From: Amycolatopsis sp. WQ 127309
GTDB taxonomy: Bacteria; Actinomycetota; Actinomycetes; Mycobacteriales; Pseudonocardiaceae
DNA length: 64,000 bases
Assembly (NCBI RefSeq): GCF_023023025.1
Contig: NZ_CP095481.1
Span: forward strand, 6,399,001 to 6,463,000
Reading direction: 5' to 3'
The notes below the pieces were generated by a model. The model saw only the letters and a program-made list of their open reading frames with translations, was not told where the DNA came from and did not search any database. The translations under genes were made by a program, and so were the position numbers. Below, piece after piece: positions 43,301 through 50,719 of this stretch; position 1 is the stretch's first letter; every line of letters begins with the position of its first letter.

Positions 43301-44433
43301 TGCTGGCCGGCCACATCGGGCCGAGCCTGGGCCGCGCGCACCAGATCGACCAGCAGCGCGAGACCGCCGTCGCCCTGCAGCGGGCCATCCTCGGCCCCGC
43401 CGACCTGCCCACCGGGTTCGCCGTCCGCTACGAACCCGCGACGCGGCCGCTGGAGGTCGGCGGCGACTGGTACGACACGGTCACGCTGGCCGACGGGCGC
43501 ATCGGGATCGTCGTCGGCGACTGCGTCGGCCGCGGGCTGCACGCGGCCGCCGTGATGGGGCAGCTGCGCAGCGCGTGCCGCGCGCTGCTGCTGCAGGACC
43601 CGCGGCCGGCGCACACGCTGATGGCCCTGGACCAGTTCGCGGCCAAGCTCGACGGCGCGCTGTGCACCACCGTCTTCTGCGGCGTGCTCGACCCCGGGAC
43701 CGGGCAGCTGACCTACAGCACGGCCGGGCACCCGCCGGGGATCCTCGCGCTGTCCGACGGCGAAACGCTGCTGCTCGACGGCGGCCGGTCGCTGCCCCTC
43801 GGCGTCCGCCCCGGCCGTACGCGCCCCGAAGCCGTCCAGACCATCCCGGCCCGCGCGACCCTGCTGCTGTACACCGACGGTCTCGTCGAACGCCGAAAAC
43901 GGTCGCTGGACGAAGGAATCCAACGGGCCGGGCAGGTCCTGCACGACGGCCGGGTGAACGCGGTCGAGGACCTGGCCGGCGACCTCATGCGGAGCTTGGC
44001 GCCCACCGCGGGCTACGACGACGACGTCGCCCTGCTGCTCTACCGCCACCCCGGGCCGCTGGAGGTGAGCTTCCCGGCCGAGGCGGGCGAGCTCGGCCGC
44101 GTCCGCAAGACGTTGCGCACCTGGCTCGGCCAGTGCCAGCTCGACGCCCAGCAGGCGCAGAACGTCCTGGTCGCCGCGGGCGAAGCCTGCGCCAACGCGA
44201 TCGAGCACGGCCACCGCGACACCCCGGGCGACGTCGTCCTGCTCCGCGCCGAAGCCTTCGCCGACAGCCTGCGCCTCACGGTCGCGGACACCGGCCGCTG
44301 GAAGGCGGCGGACGCGGCCCCCGGTTCCTCCCGCGGCCACGGCATCACGTTCATGCGCGCGATGATGCAGGAGGTCACCATCAACACCACCGCCACCGGC
44401 ACCACCGTCGACATGCTGACCAGGATCGTGTGA
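40345..44433 (+). CDS. hybrid sensor histidine kinase / receiver / SpoIIE phosphatase / RsbW-like multidomain protein
   Basis: 1362 residues, no membrane segments. Order: PAS-like domain (~25-145), GAF (~155-320), HisKA with H348 (SNISHEFRTPLT), HATPase (~445-560; GSGIGLALVQEIVDLHGG), receiver with phospho-acceptor D663 (VVSDVMMPRLGG), PAS (~742-870), GAF (~870-1000), SpoIIE/PP2C phosphatase (VGGDWYD and VGDCVGRG metal ligands, ~1010-1235) and an RsbW-like HATPase (~1240-1362; AGEACANAIEHG). It joins two-component signalling and partner switching in one chain. The adjoining STAS gene (TGATG overlap) is the likely phosphatase/kinase target. GTG 40345 follows GAGGGAGG. Confidence 0.9.
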   Translation: MAGSDDVFFADGDVGRDLAAVDWAATPLGPPSGWPQSLRTAVDILVSSRFSMWMAWGPDLTFFCNAAYRRDTLGRKYPWALGRPASEVWAEIWDDIGPRIATVLATAQATWDEALLLYLERSGYPEESYHTFSYSPLRDDDGVVVGMLCVVSEDTDRVIADRRLSTLRDLGSDPAVVRTEQQTLAFAGRQLDRNRRDLPFTLTYLFGDDGVVRRAAATGIAADHPAAPATLAAGDPAAVWPAPPGGESVLVDLAAFTELPAGDWPEPPTQALLVPLAGQGGTPYGFLVAGLNRYRAPDESYRGFVELVAGHLAAGIGGARSYHAQQRRAEELTELDRAKTAFFSNISHEFRTPLTLIMGPLEELRARVGGTDERTGRELDVIHRNGLRLGKLVNTLLDVSRLEAGRMQARFEPVDLAEVTAELAGVFRSAIDKAGLRLDVDGPPLGEPVYLDRGLWEKVIFNLLSNALKFTFDGAITVTMRADGDQAAVTVADTGIGVPEGELPRLFQRFHRIENARARSTEGSGIGLALVQEIVDLHGGTITASSVEGAGTTFTIRLPFGSAHLPAEALVPAGGRTEAPDATAYVHEALRWLPSTPDADGEPRPLSAPASATRVLVADDNADMREYLTRLLSDAGYQVDAVTDGQEALEAARATAFDLVVSDVMMPRLGGLELVAALRDDPRTASMPALLLSARAGQEASIEGLRAGADDYLIKPFAAAELLARVRANVELARLRTHQARWRTALVDSLQEAFFVCDADGAVIEINAAFTDILGYSTDGLPYHPVHPWWPSAETDPEGYRAVEGAFATLLGRTHGTYTIPVTHRDGHRLWARAAFAQAQDPDTGRAVIVGTFRDVTAEHYAIQRDSALASMSTRLAEATTLTDAMAGALSELKDLWRAEGVVASVFGAGDEPTRTYADPPVTWENLPDDQRRALGELRQGSLLAPVSGHTWSGTVLEHPHGRLALLIDLGDRRPFTDEDRLLLSLLAGHIGPSLGRAHQIDQQRETAVALQRAILGPADLPTGFAVRYEPATRPLEVGGDWYDTVTLADGRIGIVVGDCVGRGLHAAAVMGQLRSACRALLLQDPRPAHTLMALDQFAAKLDGALCTTVFCGVLDPGTGQLTYSTAGHPPGILALSDGETLLLDGGRSLPLGVRPGRTRPEAVQTIPARATLLLYTDGLVERRKRSLDEGIQRAGQVLHDGRVNAVEDLAGDLMRSLAPTAGYDDDVALLLYRHPGPLEVSFPAEAGELGRVRKTLRTWLGQCQLDAQQAQNVLVAAGEACANAIEHGHRDTPGDVVLLRAEAFADSLRLTVADTGRWKAADAAPGSSRGHGITFMRAMMQEVTINTTATGTTVDMLTRIV

Positions 44434-44726
44434 TGACCACTCCGCTTTCACTTGTCCCGCAACGACGTCCCGACGGCACCACCGTCCTGGCCGCCGGCGG
44501 TGAGATCGACATGAGCAACGCCCCGGCGCTGGCCGCGGCGCTCGAGGAGACCACGGAACTGCTCGTCCTGGACCTGACGGACGTCGAGTACCTGGACAGC
44601 GCGGGCATCGCCGTGTTGTTCGACCACGCCGACCACCTGGAACTCGTGGCTTCCCCGTTGCTGTCCCCGGTTCTGACGGTGTCCGGGCTGAGCGAGGTCG
44701 TGAAGGTCCACCAGCCTCGCCAGTGA
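44433..44726 (+). CDS. STAS-domain anti-anti-sigma factor
   Basis: 97-residue STAS protein of the RsbV/SpoIIAA type. The phosphorylatable residue is S56 in VEYLDSAGIAVLF. When unphosphorylated, such proteins bind RsbW-like kinases and free a sigma factor. Its start overlaps the stop of the multidomain kinase/phosphatase, so the pair is a switch module: the RsbW-like end would phosphorylate S56 and the SpoIIE domain remove the phosphate (inference). Confidence 0.92.
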   Translation: MTTPLSLVPQRRPDGTTVLAAGGEIDMSNAPALAAALEETTELLVLDLTDVEYLDSAGIAVLFDHADHLELVASPLLSPVLTVSGLSEVVKVHQPRQ

Positions 44727-44767
44727 CCCGGGGCGCGCGTCGACCTCCCGCCGACGCACGCCCCGGG
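44727..44767. terminator. bidirectional hairpin between STAS gene and repeat-protein gene
   Basis: 16-bp arms at 44727-44742 and 44752-44767 pair with one mismatch around a 9-nt loop; the stem core is CCCGGGGCG/CGCCCCGGG. It begins directly after the STAS stop and ends 4 bp before the stop of the convergent gene. Confidence 0.7.
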
Positions 44768-44771
44768 TTCG

Positions 44772-46826
44772 TCAGCCGACCTTCTGGATCTTCGCGTTGC
44801 GGATGAGCTGCTTGCCGGCTTCGTGGATCTGGTTGAAAGCCGTGTTGTTGAGCAGGGCGCAACTGCCGGAGGTCGAGGTAACCGGGACGGTGATGGACTT
44901 GCCGTTGTCGAGGTTGGTGACCTTCAGCATGGTCCCGGCGGCGAACTGATTGCTGGACGCCGCGGGGGAGCCGGCCTCACCGGAGAGGGTGACGGTGGAG
45001 CCGGCGCAGACGGTCTCGGCGCTACCGGAGGCCTGGGTCTGGGTCACCTCGGCGCCATCGGTACCGGCCTGGTCGCCTTCGGCGGCTTGGTTGCCCTTGT
45101 CGGCCTCGGCGTTCGCGCTGGCTTGGTCACCTTCGGCGGCCTGGGCAACACAGTCGACCGCGACGGCGGCCGCTTGGTCCACGGCCGCCTGACCGGCGGC
45201 GTCCTTGGCGTTCGCCTTGGCCTTGCCCTTGTCCTTGGCCGCACCCTTCTGATCGGCTGCGCCGTTCTGGTCGGACGCACCGTCCTGCTGGGCCATGCCG
45301 TTTTGGTCAGCTGCCTCGCTCTGGTCGGCGGCCATGCCGTTCTGGTCTACCTGGGACTGGTCCGCCATGCCTTGCTGATCCGCCATCCCGTCCTGACTGG
45401 CTGCACCGTCTTGGCCGGCCGCACCCTTTTGGCCGGCTGCGCCGTTCTGGCCGGACGCACCGTTCTGCTGGGCCATGCCGTTTTCGTCGGCCGCACCGGT
45501 CTGGCCGGTGGCCATGCCGTTCTGGTCGGCCGCCGCGTTGGGATCGGCCTGGGCCACACAGCTCAGGACGGCCGCGCAATTCTGGAGGGCGGCCGCGTTC
45601 TGGGCCGCCGCGTCCTGCTGGCCGGCCGTGCCGTCCTGCGCCGCACCGTTTTGGCCGGCGGCCTCGTTCTGAGCGGCTGCCTGGTTCTGGTCGGCCATGC
45701 CTTGCTGGTCGACCTTGCCGTTCTGATCGGCCATCCCGTTGTGGGCGGCGCCGCTCTGGTCGGCGGCCTGGTTCTGGTCAGCCGTGCCCTGCTGAGCGGC
45801 TATACCGTTCTGATCGACCGCACCGTTCTGCATGCCGTTCTGGTTGCCCATGCTGTTCTGGTCTGCCGCGCCGGCTTGGCCGGTAGTTGCGTTCTGCTGG
45901 GCCATGCCGTTGGTGTCCGCGGTCGCGGCTTCCTGGGTCAGGCACTGCTGCACGACCGCGCACGCCTGGTCGGCCGCCGCGGCTTGGTCCGCTGCCGCGG
46001 CTTGGTCGGCTGCTTCGGACTGGTCCGCCGCGCCGTTCTGGTCGGCCATGCCGTTCTGTGCCGCGCCGTCTTCGGCGGCTGCGCCGTTCTGGGCAGCCAT
46101 GCCGTTCTCGGCCGCGCCGTTCTCGCCGGTCGCATTCTTCTGAGCTGCACCGTTCTCGCCCGCAGCCGCGCTGTTCTTGCCTGCTGCGCCCTTCTGGGCT
46201 GCGCCGTCCTTGCTCGCCGCGCTGTTCTCGCCTGCGGTACCGTTCTCGCCTGCGGCACCGTTCTCGCCTGCGGCACCGTTCTCGCCTGCGGCACCGTTCT
46301 CGCCTGCGGCACCGTTCTCGCCTGCGGCACCGTTCTCGCCTGCGGCACCGTTCTCGCCTGCGGCACCGTTCTCGCCTGCGGCACCGATCTTGCCGGCCGC
46401 GCCGTTCTTGCCCGCCGCGCCGTTCTGCTCCGCGTCCTCGGCCTGGCCGGCCAGGCCCTTCTGGTCGGCCACCGCGACCTCGTCCGCGGCTCCGGCTACC
46501 GCCGCGCAGTTGACCGCCGCCTGGGTGGCCGCTACCGCTCCTTGGCAGCCCGCGTCCTGCCTGCGTTGCTGGATCTGGTCCACCACCGCCTGGCGGTTGG
46601 CTATGCGGGCCGGGGACTGGGCGTCCGGCGTCAGCTGCTGGCTCGCGATGAAACCCAGGTTGTTCTGCAGTGCCGTGTCGAGCCCCGTGCAGTTCTCCGT
46701 CGCCGCGTTGCTCGCCGGGCTGCTCAGGGCGATCGCCGTCGCGGTCGCTCCTGCCACTCCCAGCAGGGCGACGAGTCCGATCGTCGCCGGTTTGCGGTGT
46801 CGTCCGGACGTGCGCAAGTGGGGCAT
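44772..46826 (-). CDS. secreted low-complexity protein with Gly-X-Y (collagen-like) stretch
   Basis: 684 residues. A signal peptide (TIGLVALLGVAGATATAIAL, cleavage near residue 42) is followed by a short helical domain with Cys pairs. Then come ~450 residues made mainly of Gly, Ala, Asn, Gln, Asp and Glu. Residues ~115-175 repeat GENGAA eight times without change, so Gly falls at every third position as in collagen, but proline is almost absent. Later parts use looser ADQNG-type repeats, broken by Cys-containing segments (ACAVVQQC, NCAAVLSC, VDCVAQ). The last ~75 residues (MLKVTNLDNGKSITVPV) resemble an RlpA-like double-psi barrel. A surface or wall-associated fibre is possible; the function is unknown. 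GAAAGGAGG precedes ATG 46826. Confidence 0.75.
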   Translation of the reverse strand: MPHLRTSGRHRKPATIGLVALLGVAGATATAIALSSPASNAATENCTGLDTALQNNLGFIASQQLTPDAQSPARIANRQAVVDQIQQRRQDAGCQGAVAATQAAVNCAAVAGAADEVAVADQKGLAGQAEDAEQNGAAGKNGAAGKIGAAGENGAAGENGAAGENGAAGENGAAGENGAAGENGAAGENGAAGENGTAGENSAASKDGAAQKGAAGKNSAAAGENGAAQKNATGENGAAENGMAAQNGAAAEDGAAQNGMADQNGAADQSEAADQAAAADQAAAADQACAVVQQCLTQEAATADTNGMAQQNATTGQAGAADQNSMGNQNGMQNGAVDQNGIAAQQGTADQNQAADQSGAAHNGMADQNGKVDQQGMADQNQAAAQNEAAGQNGAAQDGTAGQQDAAAQNAAALQNCAAVLSCVAQADPNAAADQNGMATGQTGAADENGMAQQNGASGQNGAAGQKGAAGQDGAASQDGMADQQGMADQSQVDQNGMAADQSEAADQNGMAQQDGASDQNGAADQKGAAKDKGKAKANAKDAAGQAAVDQAAAVAVDCVAQAAEGDQASANAEADKGNQAAEGDQAGTDGAEVTQTQASGSAETVCAGSTVTLSGEAGSPAASSNQFAAGTMLKVTNLDNGKSITVPVTSTSGSCALLNNTAFNQIHEAGKQLIRNAKIQKVG
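46241..46384 (-). repeat. eight identical 18-bp tandem repeats inside the Gly-X-Y gene
   Basis: Eight perfect copies of an 18-bp unit reading CGTTCTCGCCTGCGGCAC on the plus strand, each encoding Ala-Ala-Gly-Glu-Asn-Gly. A ninth, changed copy (GGTAC in place of GGCAC) lies at 46223-46240. As 18 is a multiple of three, copy-number changes keep the frame. Complete identity at the third codon positions shows recent expansion or continuing homogenisation. Confidence 0.95.
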
Positions 46827-46952
46827 CAGCCCCTCCTTTCGGGTCGCCACCTCACCACTGCACACGGCGGGAAACCCCGGGCGGTTCAGCCGGATTTGCC
46901 CCACTTCTGTCCACTGTGGACCATGTCAAACCGGCGTGATGAAAACCGGGTT

Positions 46953-48260
46953 TCAGCGCGAGTGCGCGGCGAAGAACCGCCACATGAGCGTGTTCGCGTC
47001 GATCTCGTGGGTGGTGTTGCCGTTCTCCGGCTTGGCCTGCGGGGAACCGGGCCAGGTGTGGCCGCCGTCGGCTACGGTGTAGAGCTGCACGTCGCAGTAC
47101 GTCGTCAGCGTGACGTGCGTGCTCACCTGGGTGGTCGACGGGCCGGTGCCGCAGCCGTCGATGGACGCCCAGCGTTGCTGCGCCACCGGCACCGAGTACT
47201 GCCAGAGGTCGGTGCCGCCGCCGTCGTACGGGTTGGTGGCGTCCTGCTTGCCGTGGAACGCGATCACCGGGACCGGCACGCCCGGCCGGCAGGACGCCGG
47301 ATCCGGGACGGACGTGTTCCCGGGTGTCGGCCGGCCCGCGCGCAACCCGGCCACCGGGGCGATCGCGGCGATCCGGTCGGGCCGCGCGCACGCGAACGCC
47401 GACGTCATCCGGCCGCCGCCGGAGTAGCCGGTGAGGTAGGTCCGGTGGGGGTCGGCGCAGAGCGTGCCGGTGAGCGTCGTGATGACCTGGTCGAGGAAGC
47501 CGACGTCGTCGCGCGCCCCGGCCGGTGGCGTGCCGACGCCCGGGACGTTCCACGAAAGGCCGCCCTGGTAGGAGATCGCCCCTTCGGGGAACGCCGCGAG
47601 GTAGCCGTCGGCGGACGCGGCCATGTTCGAGTAGCTCAGCTGGCCGGCGCCGGTGCTGCCGCTGCCGTGCAGGTTGAGCACGAGCGGCGCGCTCGCCGGG
47701 GCGTTCGCGGGGACGTAGACCGTGACGGGGTAACGCTTTCCGGCGTAGTCGACCGGGACGACCGACTGTCCGGGGGTGCGCTGGCAGGCCGGTGGCGGAC
47801 CGCCCGGGAGCGTCCACCGCTGGTTGGTCTGGTTGTTGCACGTCCACAGCTGCAACGGCGTGCCGTCGGTGCTCGACTGGCCGGTGACGTCGAGGCACCC
47901 GGCCGTCGCCGGGTTGACGAGCCGGCCGGAAGTGCTGTCGTAGCTCCACTTCTGGTGCGTGTTGCCCAGGCAGCTCCAGAGCTGGATCGGGGTGCCGTTC
48001 GCGGCCGAGCCGCCCTGGACGTCGAGGCACTTCCCGAGCGCGCGGATCGTGCCGTCGTCCTGGACGGTCCAGTTCTGCGCGCCGGACCCCGTGCACGTGC
48101 TCAGCCGGACCCGGGTGCCGTCGGCGGTCGCGCCGCCGGTGACCGTCGCGCACTTGCCGGCCAGGCCCGTGAGCGGGCCGGCGGTCGCCGCGTGCGCCGC
48201 GGGGGCGGCGCAGAGGGCGGCGGCCGCGATCGCGAGGACGAGGATGGGTTTGAAGGACAA
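46953..48260 (-). CDS. secreted ricin-type lectin (CBM13) - PHB-depolymerase-like esterase
   Basis: 435 residues. A signal peptide (ILVLAIAAAALCAAPAAHA) leads to a CBM13 beta-trefoil (~30-155) with three QxW repeats (QNWTV, QKWSY, QRWTL). After a linker, an esterase of the LpqC/feruloyl-esterase type follows. Its nucleophile Ser lies in GYSGGGRM and the His in DGGHTWPG. It probably removes acetyl or feruloyl groups from mannan while bound to polysaccharide. The start is uncertain: TTG 48260 follows GGAG at a good distance, while an in-frame ATG at 48335 would put the operator inside the coding region. Confidence 0.85.
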   Translation of the reverse strand: MSFKPILVLAIAAAALCAAPAAHAATAGPLTGLAGKCATVTGGATADGTRVRLSTCTGSGAQNWTVQDDGTIRALGKCLDVQGGSAANGTPIQLWSCLGNTHQKWSYDSTSGRLVNPATAGCLDVTGQSSTDGTPLQLWTCNNQTNQRWTLPGGPPPACQRTPGQSVVPVDYAGKRYPVTVYVPANAPASAPLVLNLHGSGSTGAGQLSYSNMAASADGYLAAFPEGAISYQGGLSWNVPGVGTPPAGARDDVGFLDQVITTLTGTLCADPHRTYLTGYSGGGRMTSAFACARPDRIAAIAPVAGLRAGRPTPGNTSVPDPASCRPGVPVPVIAFHGKQDATNPYDGGGTDLWQYSVPVAQQRWASIDGCGTGPSTTQVSTHVTLTTYCDVQLYTVADGGHTWPGSPQAKPENGNTTHEIDANTLMWRFFAAHSR

Positions 48261-48280
48261 GGCGAACTCCGCTCCCGAGA

Positions 48281-48292
48281 TCAACCGCTTAA
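48281..48292 (-). promoter_or_regulatory. LacI-type operator of the CBM13-esterase gene
   Basis: TCAACCGCTTAA matches 10 of 12 positions of the palindrome TTAAGCGCTTAA found at 48414 and contains part of the perfect GCTTAAGC at 48287-48294. It lies directly before the Shine-Dalgarno sequence. The flanking AGTGCTTAAGCGGTT block recurs almost unchanged at 58838-58852 before the transporter gene. Confidence 0.6.
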
Positions 48293-48383
48293 GCACTGGT
48301 CTTGCCAGTAGAGCAGCGGTGTTATTGCCGGTCAATGATTGTCAATGAGCAGGACAAGCCTCGGTGGATTGTCACGGGATGTC

Positions 48384-48425
48384 TTGACAGGGGATACGTC
48401 GAGGCTGTCATTCTTAAGCGCTTAA
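48384..48425 (+). promoter_or_regulatory. mannanase promoter with LacI operator
   Basis: A consensus -35 TTGACA (48384-48389) is followed, after 24 bp, by the perfect 12-bp palindrome TTAAGCGCTTAA (48414-48425). The -10 hexamer is weak (about 48407-48412, GTCATT). The operator would cover the transcription start. The same TTGACA-N24-operator layout occurs before the transporter operon at 58929-58970. Confidence 0.7.
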
Positions 48426-48453
48426 TACGTCCTCACCGCAGAGGAGTCAGCCT

Positions 48454-49446
48454 GTGTCCCCACGCTTGCGCAAGACTCGCACCATCCTCGCCGCGGCCGC
48501 GCTCGTCGCCACGGCCTTGGCCACGCCCGGCGCCGCCGTCGCCAGTCCCCGGGCCGGCGGCACCCTCAACTACCTCAAGCAGATCTCCGGCCAGTACACG
48601 ATCGCCGGGCAGCACAACAAGGAACCCGCGAACCAGCCGTCGTTCTACACCGGCAAGGCGCACGACATCACCGGCCAGTACCCGGGTCTGTGGGGCGGTG
48701 ACTTCTTCTTCGGCGGCTCGGACGTCGCCAACCGGCAGGCGGTGATCGACCAGGCCAAGCTCGAATGGAGCCACGGCGCGGTCGTCACGATGACCTGGCA
48801 CATGTGCCCGCCCACCCAGGGCAGCTCGTGCGACTGGTCGTCCGGCGTGATGAGCAAGCTCAGCGACGCCCAGTGGAGCGAGCTGATGACGAACGGCTCG
48901 AACCTCAACAACCGGTACAAGGCACGGCTCGACGAGATCGTGCCCTACCTGCAGCAGCTGCAGAACGCGGGTGTCCAGCTGCTGTTCCGGCCGCTGCACG
49001 AGCTCAACGACAGCTGGGCGTGGTGGGGTGGGCGCCCGGGCCTGGGCGGCAGCGCCGGCCTCTACCGGATCACCCACGACTACCTGGTGGGCAAGGGGCT
49101 CACGAGCATCGTGTGGGACTGGGCGGTCAAGGACGTCAACATGGGCTCGATCGCGAGCTACTACCCGGGTGACGCCTACGTCGACGTCGCGGCGCTGGAC
49201 GTCTGGATGAAGGCGAACTCGTCCACTTCGGACTACCAGGCGATGCTGAACGTCTCGCACGGCAAGCCCATCGCGCTGGGGGAGACCGGGACGATCCCGT
49301 CGCCGGAGCTGCTGGCGTCGCAGCCGAAGTGGACGTACTTCATGGAGTGGTCGGAGTACCTGCAGGGCAGCAACTCCAACGCGGCCATCCAGCGCACGTA
49401 CTTCGACGGGCGCGTGCTGGTGCTCGGCGAGATGCAGCGCGGCTGA
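48454..49446 (+). CDS. secreted GH26 endo-beta-1,4-mannanase
   Basis: 330 residues: signal peptide (TILAAAALVATALATPGAAVA) and a single GH26 domain. The acid/base is E183 in RPLHELNDSWAWWGG and the nucleophile is E277 in IALGETG; PGLWGGDFFF and MTWHMCPP are further family marks. It cuts internal beta-1,4 links of mannans, releasing mannooligosaccharides for the ABC transporter at 53.5-58.8 kb. There is no carbohydrate-binding module. GTG 48454 follows GAGGAG. A perfect LacI-type operator controls it. Confidence 0.94.
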   Translation: MSPRLRKTRTILAAAALVATALATPGAAVASPRAGGTLNYLKQISGQYTIAGQHNKEPANQPSFYTGKAHDITGQYPGLWGGDFFFGGSDVANRQAVIDQAKLEWSHGAVVTMTWHMCPPTQGSSCDWSSGVMSKLSDAQWSELMTNGSNLNNRYKARLDEIVPYLQQLQNAGVQLLFRPLHELNDSWAWWGGRPGLGGSAGLYRITHDYLVGKGLTSIVWDWAVKDVNMGSIASYYPGDAYVDVAALDVWMKANSSTSDYQAMLNVSHGKPIALGETGTIPSPELLASQPKWTYFMEWSEYLQGSNSNAAIQRTYFDGRVLVLGEMQRG

Positions 49447-49450
49447 CGTC

Positions 49451-49481
49451 CCGGGTGCCGGGAGGTGCTCCCGGCACCCGG
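49451..49481. terminator. bidirectional hairpin after the mannanase gene
   Basis: Perfect 14-bp arms, 49451-49464 and 49468-49481 (CCGGGTGCCGGGAG and its complement), with a GTG loop. It lies between the mannanase stop and the convergent SGNH esterase stop at 49483, so it can serve both. Confidence 0.8.
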
Positions 49482-49482
49482 T

Positions 49483-50598
49483 TCACCGCAGCAACCGCTG
49501 GATGACTTCGGTCATCGCGCCGGCGAGGAGGTTTTCGCCGGTGACGTTGGGGTGCTGGTGGTCGCCGGCGTCGTACTCGGCCGCCATGCGCGCGGGGTCC
49601 GCCGCGGAGCGGAGCACCGCGTCGAAGTCGGCGAACTCGTGGCCCGACGTCCGGATCCAGTCGTTCACCGCACGGCGGATCCGCTCCCGGTCGCCGGCCG
49701 GCCCGGGCGCCATGGGCGTGATCGTGGCGAGCGCGACGCCGAGCCCGGCCGCGGTCGCCCGGTCGACGAGCTGCCGGTAGGCGTCGATCTGCTGCGCGGC
49801 CGTGGGCAGCTCGCCGAGCGGCGCGTGCTCCCCCGGGAGACCGATGTCGTTGCCCGCGTGGGCGAGCATCACGTGGGTGACGCCGGTGGTGCCGAGGACG
49901 TCGTCGTCGAACCGGGACAGTCCCGACCGGCCCCAGGACGGGTGGGCCGCCGGGGCGTCGTGCCGGATCCGGTTGCCCGGGATCCCGCGGTTCAGGACGG
50001 CGATCCGAGCCTCGGCGGGAAACCGGGCGGCGGTGAGCTGCGGCCAGCCCATGGTGGTGATGGACGCGCCGAAGCACACGATCACCGCGGCGGCCTGCGC
50101 GCCGGCGACCTCGACGGCGCGCAGGAACGGGCCGCCGGACGGCAGGGACCACCCGGTTCCCTCGGACGCGAGCCCGGTCTCGGCCGCCGGGAACCGCCGC
50201 GACCCCACGACGTCTCCCGGGGTCGTCGAACGCTGGAACCGGAAGCCGTTCGCGGTCGCGTAAGGCGTCGGCTCGGGCAAATACAGGTCGACCTCGACGT
50301 GGTCGCCGTGGCCGACGGCCAGCTCGACCGGGTCGGTCCACCGCGACTCGCCGGCCGGGATCTTCGTGGTGCGCTGCCCGTCGAAGGTGACGTCGAGCCA
50401 GTGGCCGCCGACGCCGATCGCGCCGTGGCCGATCACGGCGGGCTCGTCCCCGAACCGGTTGCTCAGCTCCGCCCGGACGTGGTGGCCGCCGATGCTCGCG
50501 GGCACTGTCATGCGGACGGTGACGTCGGCGAAGGGCGGCTCCTCGTCCTCGCCGCGGAAGTCCGTCATCGCCTGGGTCCACGTCGGCTGCCATCGCAT
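49483..50598 (-). CDS. SGNH hydrolase, cytosolic, probable carbohydrate esterase
   Basis: 371 residues without signal peptide. A beta-sandwich (~20-170) precedes the SGNH core: block I CFGASITTMG (nucleophile Ser), block II IPGNRIRHD, block III LAHAGNDIG, block V GDHQHPNVTG. The architecture is like that of the secreted protein at 38963-40177. As a cytosolic enzyme beside mannan genes it may remove acetyl groups from imported mannooligosaccharides (inference). A different palindrome from the LacI-type operators lies before its start. ATG 50598 is chosen so that this palindrome stays outside the gene. Confidence 0.85.
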   Translation of the reverse strand: MRWQPTWTQAMTDFRGEDEEPPFADVTVRMTVPASIGGHHVRAELSNRFGDEPAVIGHGAIGVGGHWLDVTFDGQRTTKIPAGESRWTDPVELAVGHGDHVEVDLYLPEPTPYATANGFRFQRSTTPGDVVGSRRFPAAETGLASEGTGWSLPSGGPFLRAVEVAGAQAAAVIVCFGASITTMGWPQLTAARFPAEARIAVLNRGIPGNRIRHDAPAAHPSWGRSGLSRFDDDVLGTTGVTHVMLAHAGNDIGLPGEHAPLGELPTAAQQIDAYRQLVDRATAAGLGVALATITPMAPGPAGDRERIRRAVNDWIRTSGHEFADFDAVLRSAADPARMAAEYDAGDHQHPNVTGENLLAGAMTEVIQRLLR

Positions 50599-50608
50599 GC
50601 CGCCAGTC

Positions 50609-50623
50609 TGGAACGGCGTTCCA
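50609..50623 (-). promoter_or_regulatory. palindromic operator upstream of the cytosolic SGNH esterase
   Basis: TGGAACG-G-CGTTCCA is a perfect 15-bp palindrome 10 bp upstream of the ATG at 50598. It resembles LacI/GalR-family operators but differs from the TTAAGCGCTTAA sites of the same locus, so another regulator may control this gene. Confidence 0.55.
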
Positions 50624-50719
50624 TAGATGTCAAGATCGCGCGGGGCTACGACCATCGCACTATCGGATGTCAGTCTTCGGTGCGATGCCGGGACGGGGTG
50701 CCGGCTCTACCGTCGGGGC

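Noticed and set aside
40216..44862. 1548-codon minus-strand frame opposite the sensor kinase
   Set aside because: Shadow of the signalling gene; the plus strand holds H-box, receiver and SpoIIE motifs.
46223..46384. Regular 18-bp repeats considered as a CRISPR array or minisatellite
   Set aside because: There are no unique spacers, and the repeats are in frame within a coding sequence.
44823..48311. 1162-codon plus-strand frame spanning three minus-strand genes
   Set aside because: It arises from low-complexity and GC-rich codons of the opposite strand, crosses two promoters and shows no domain.
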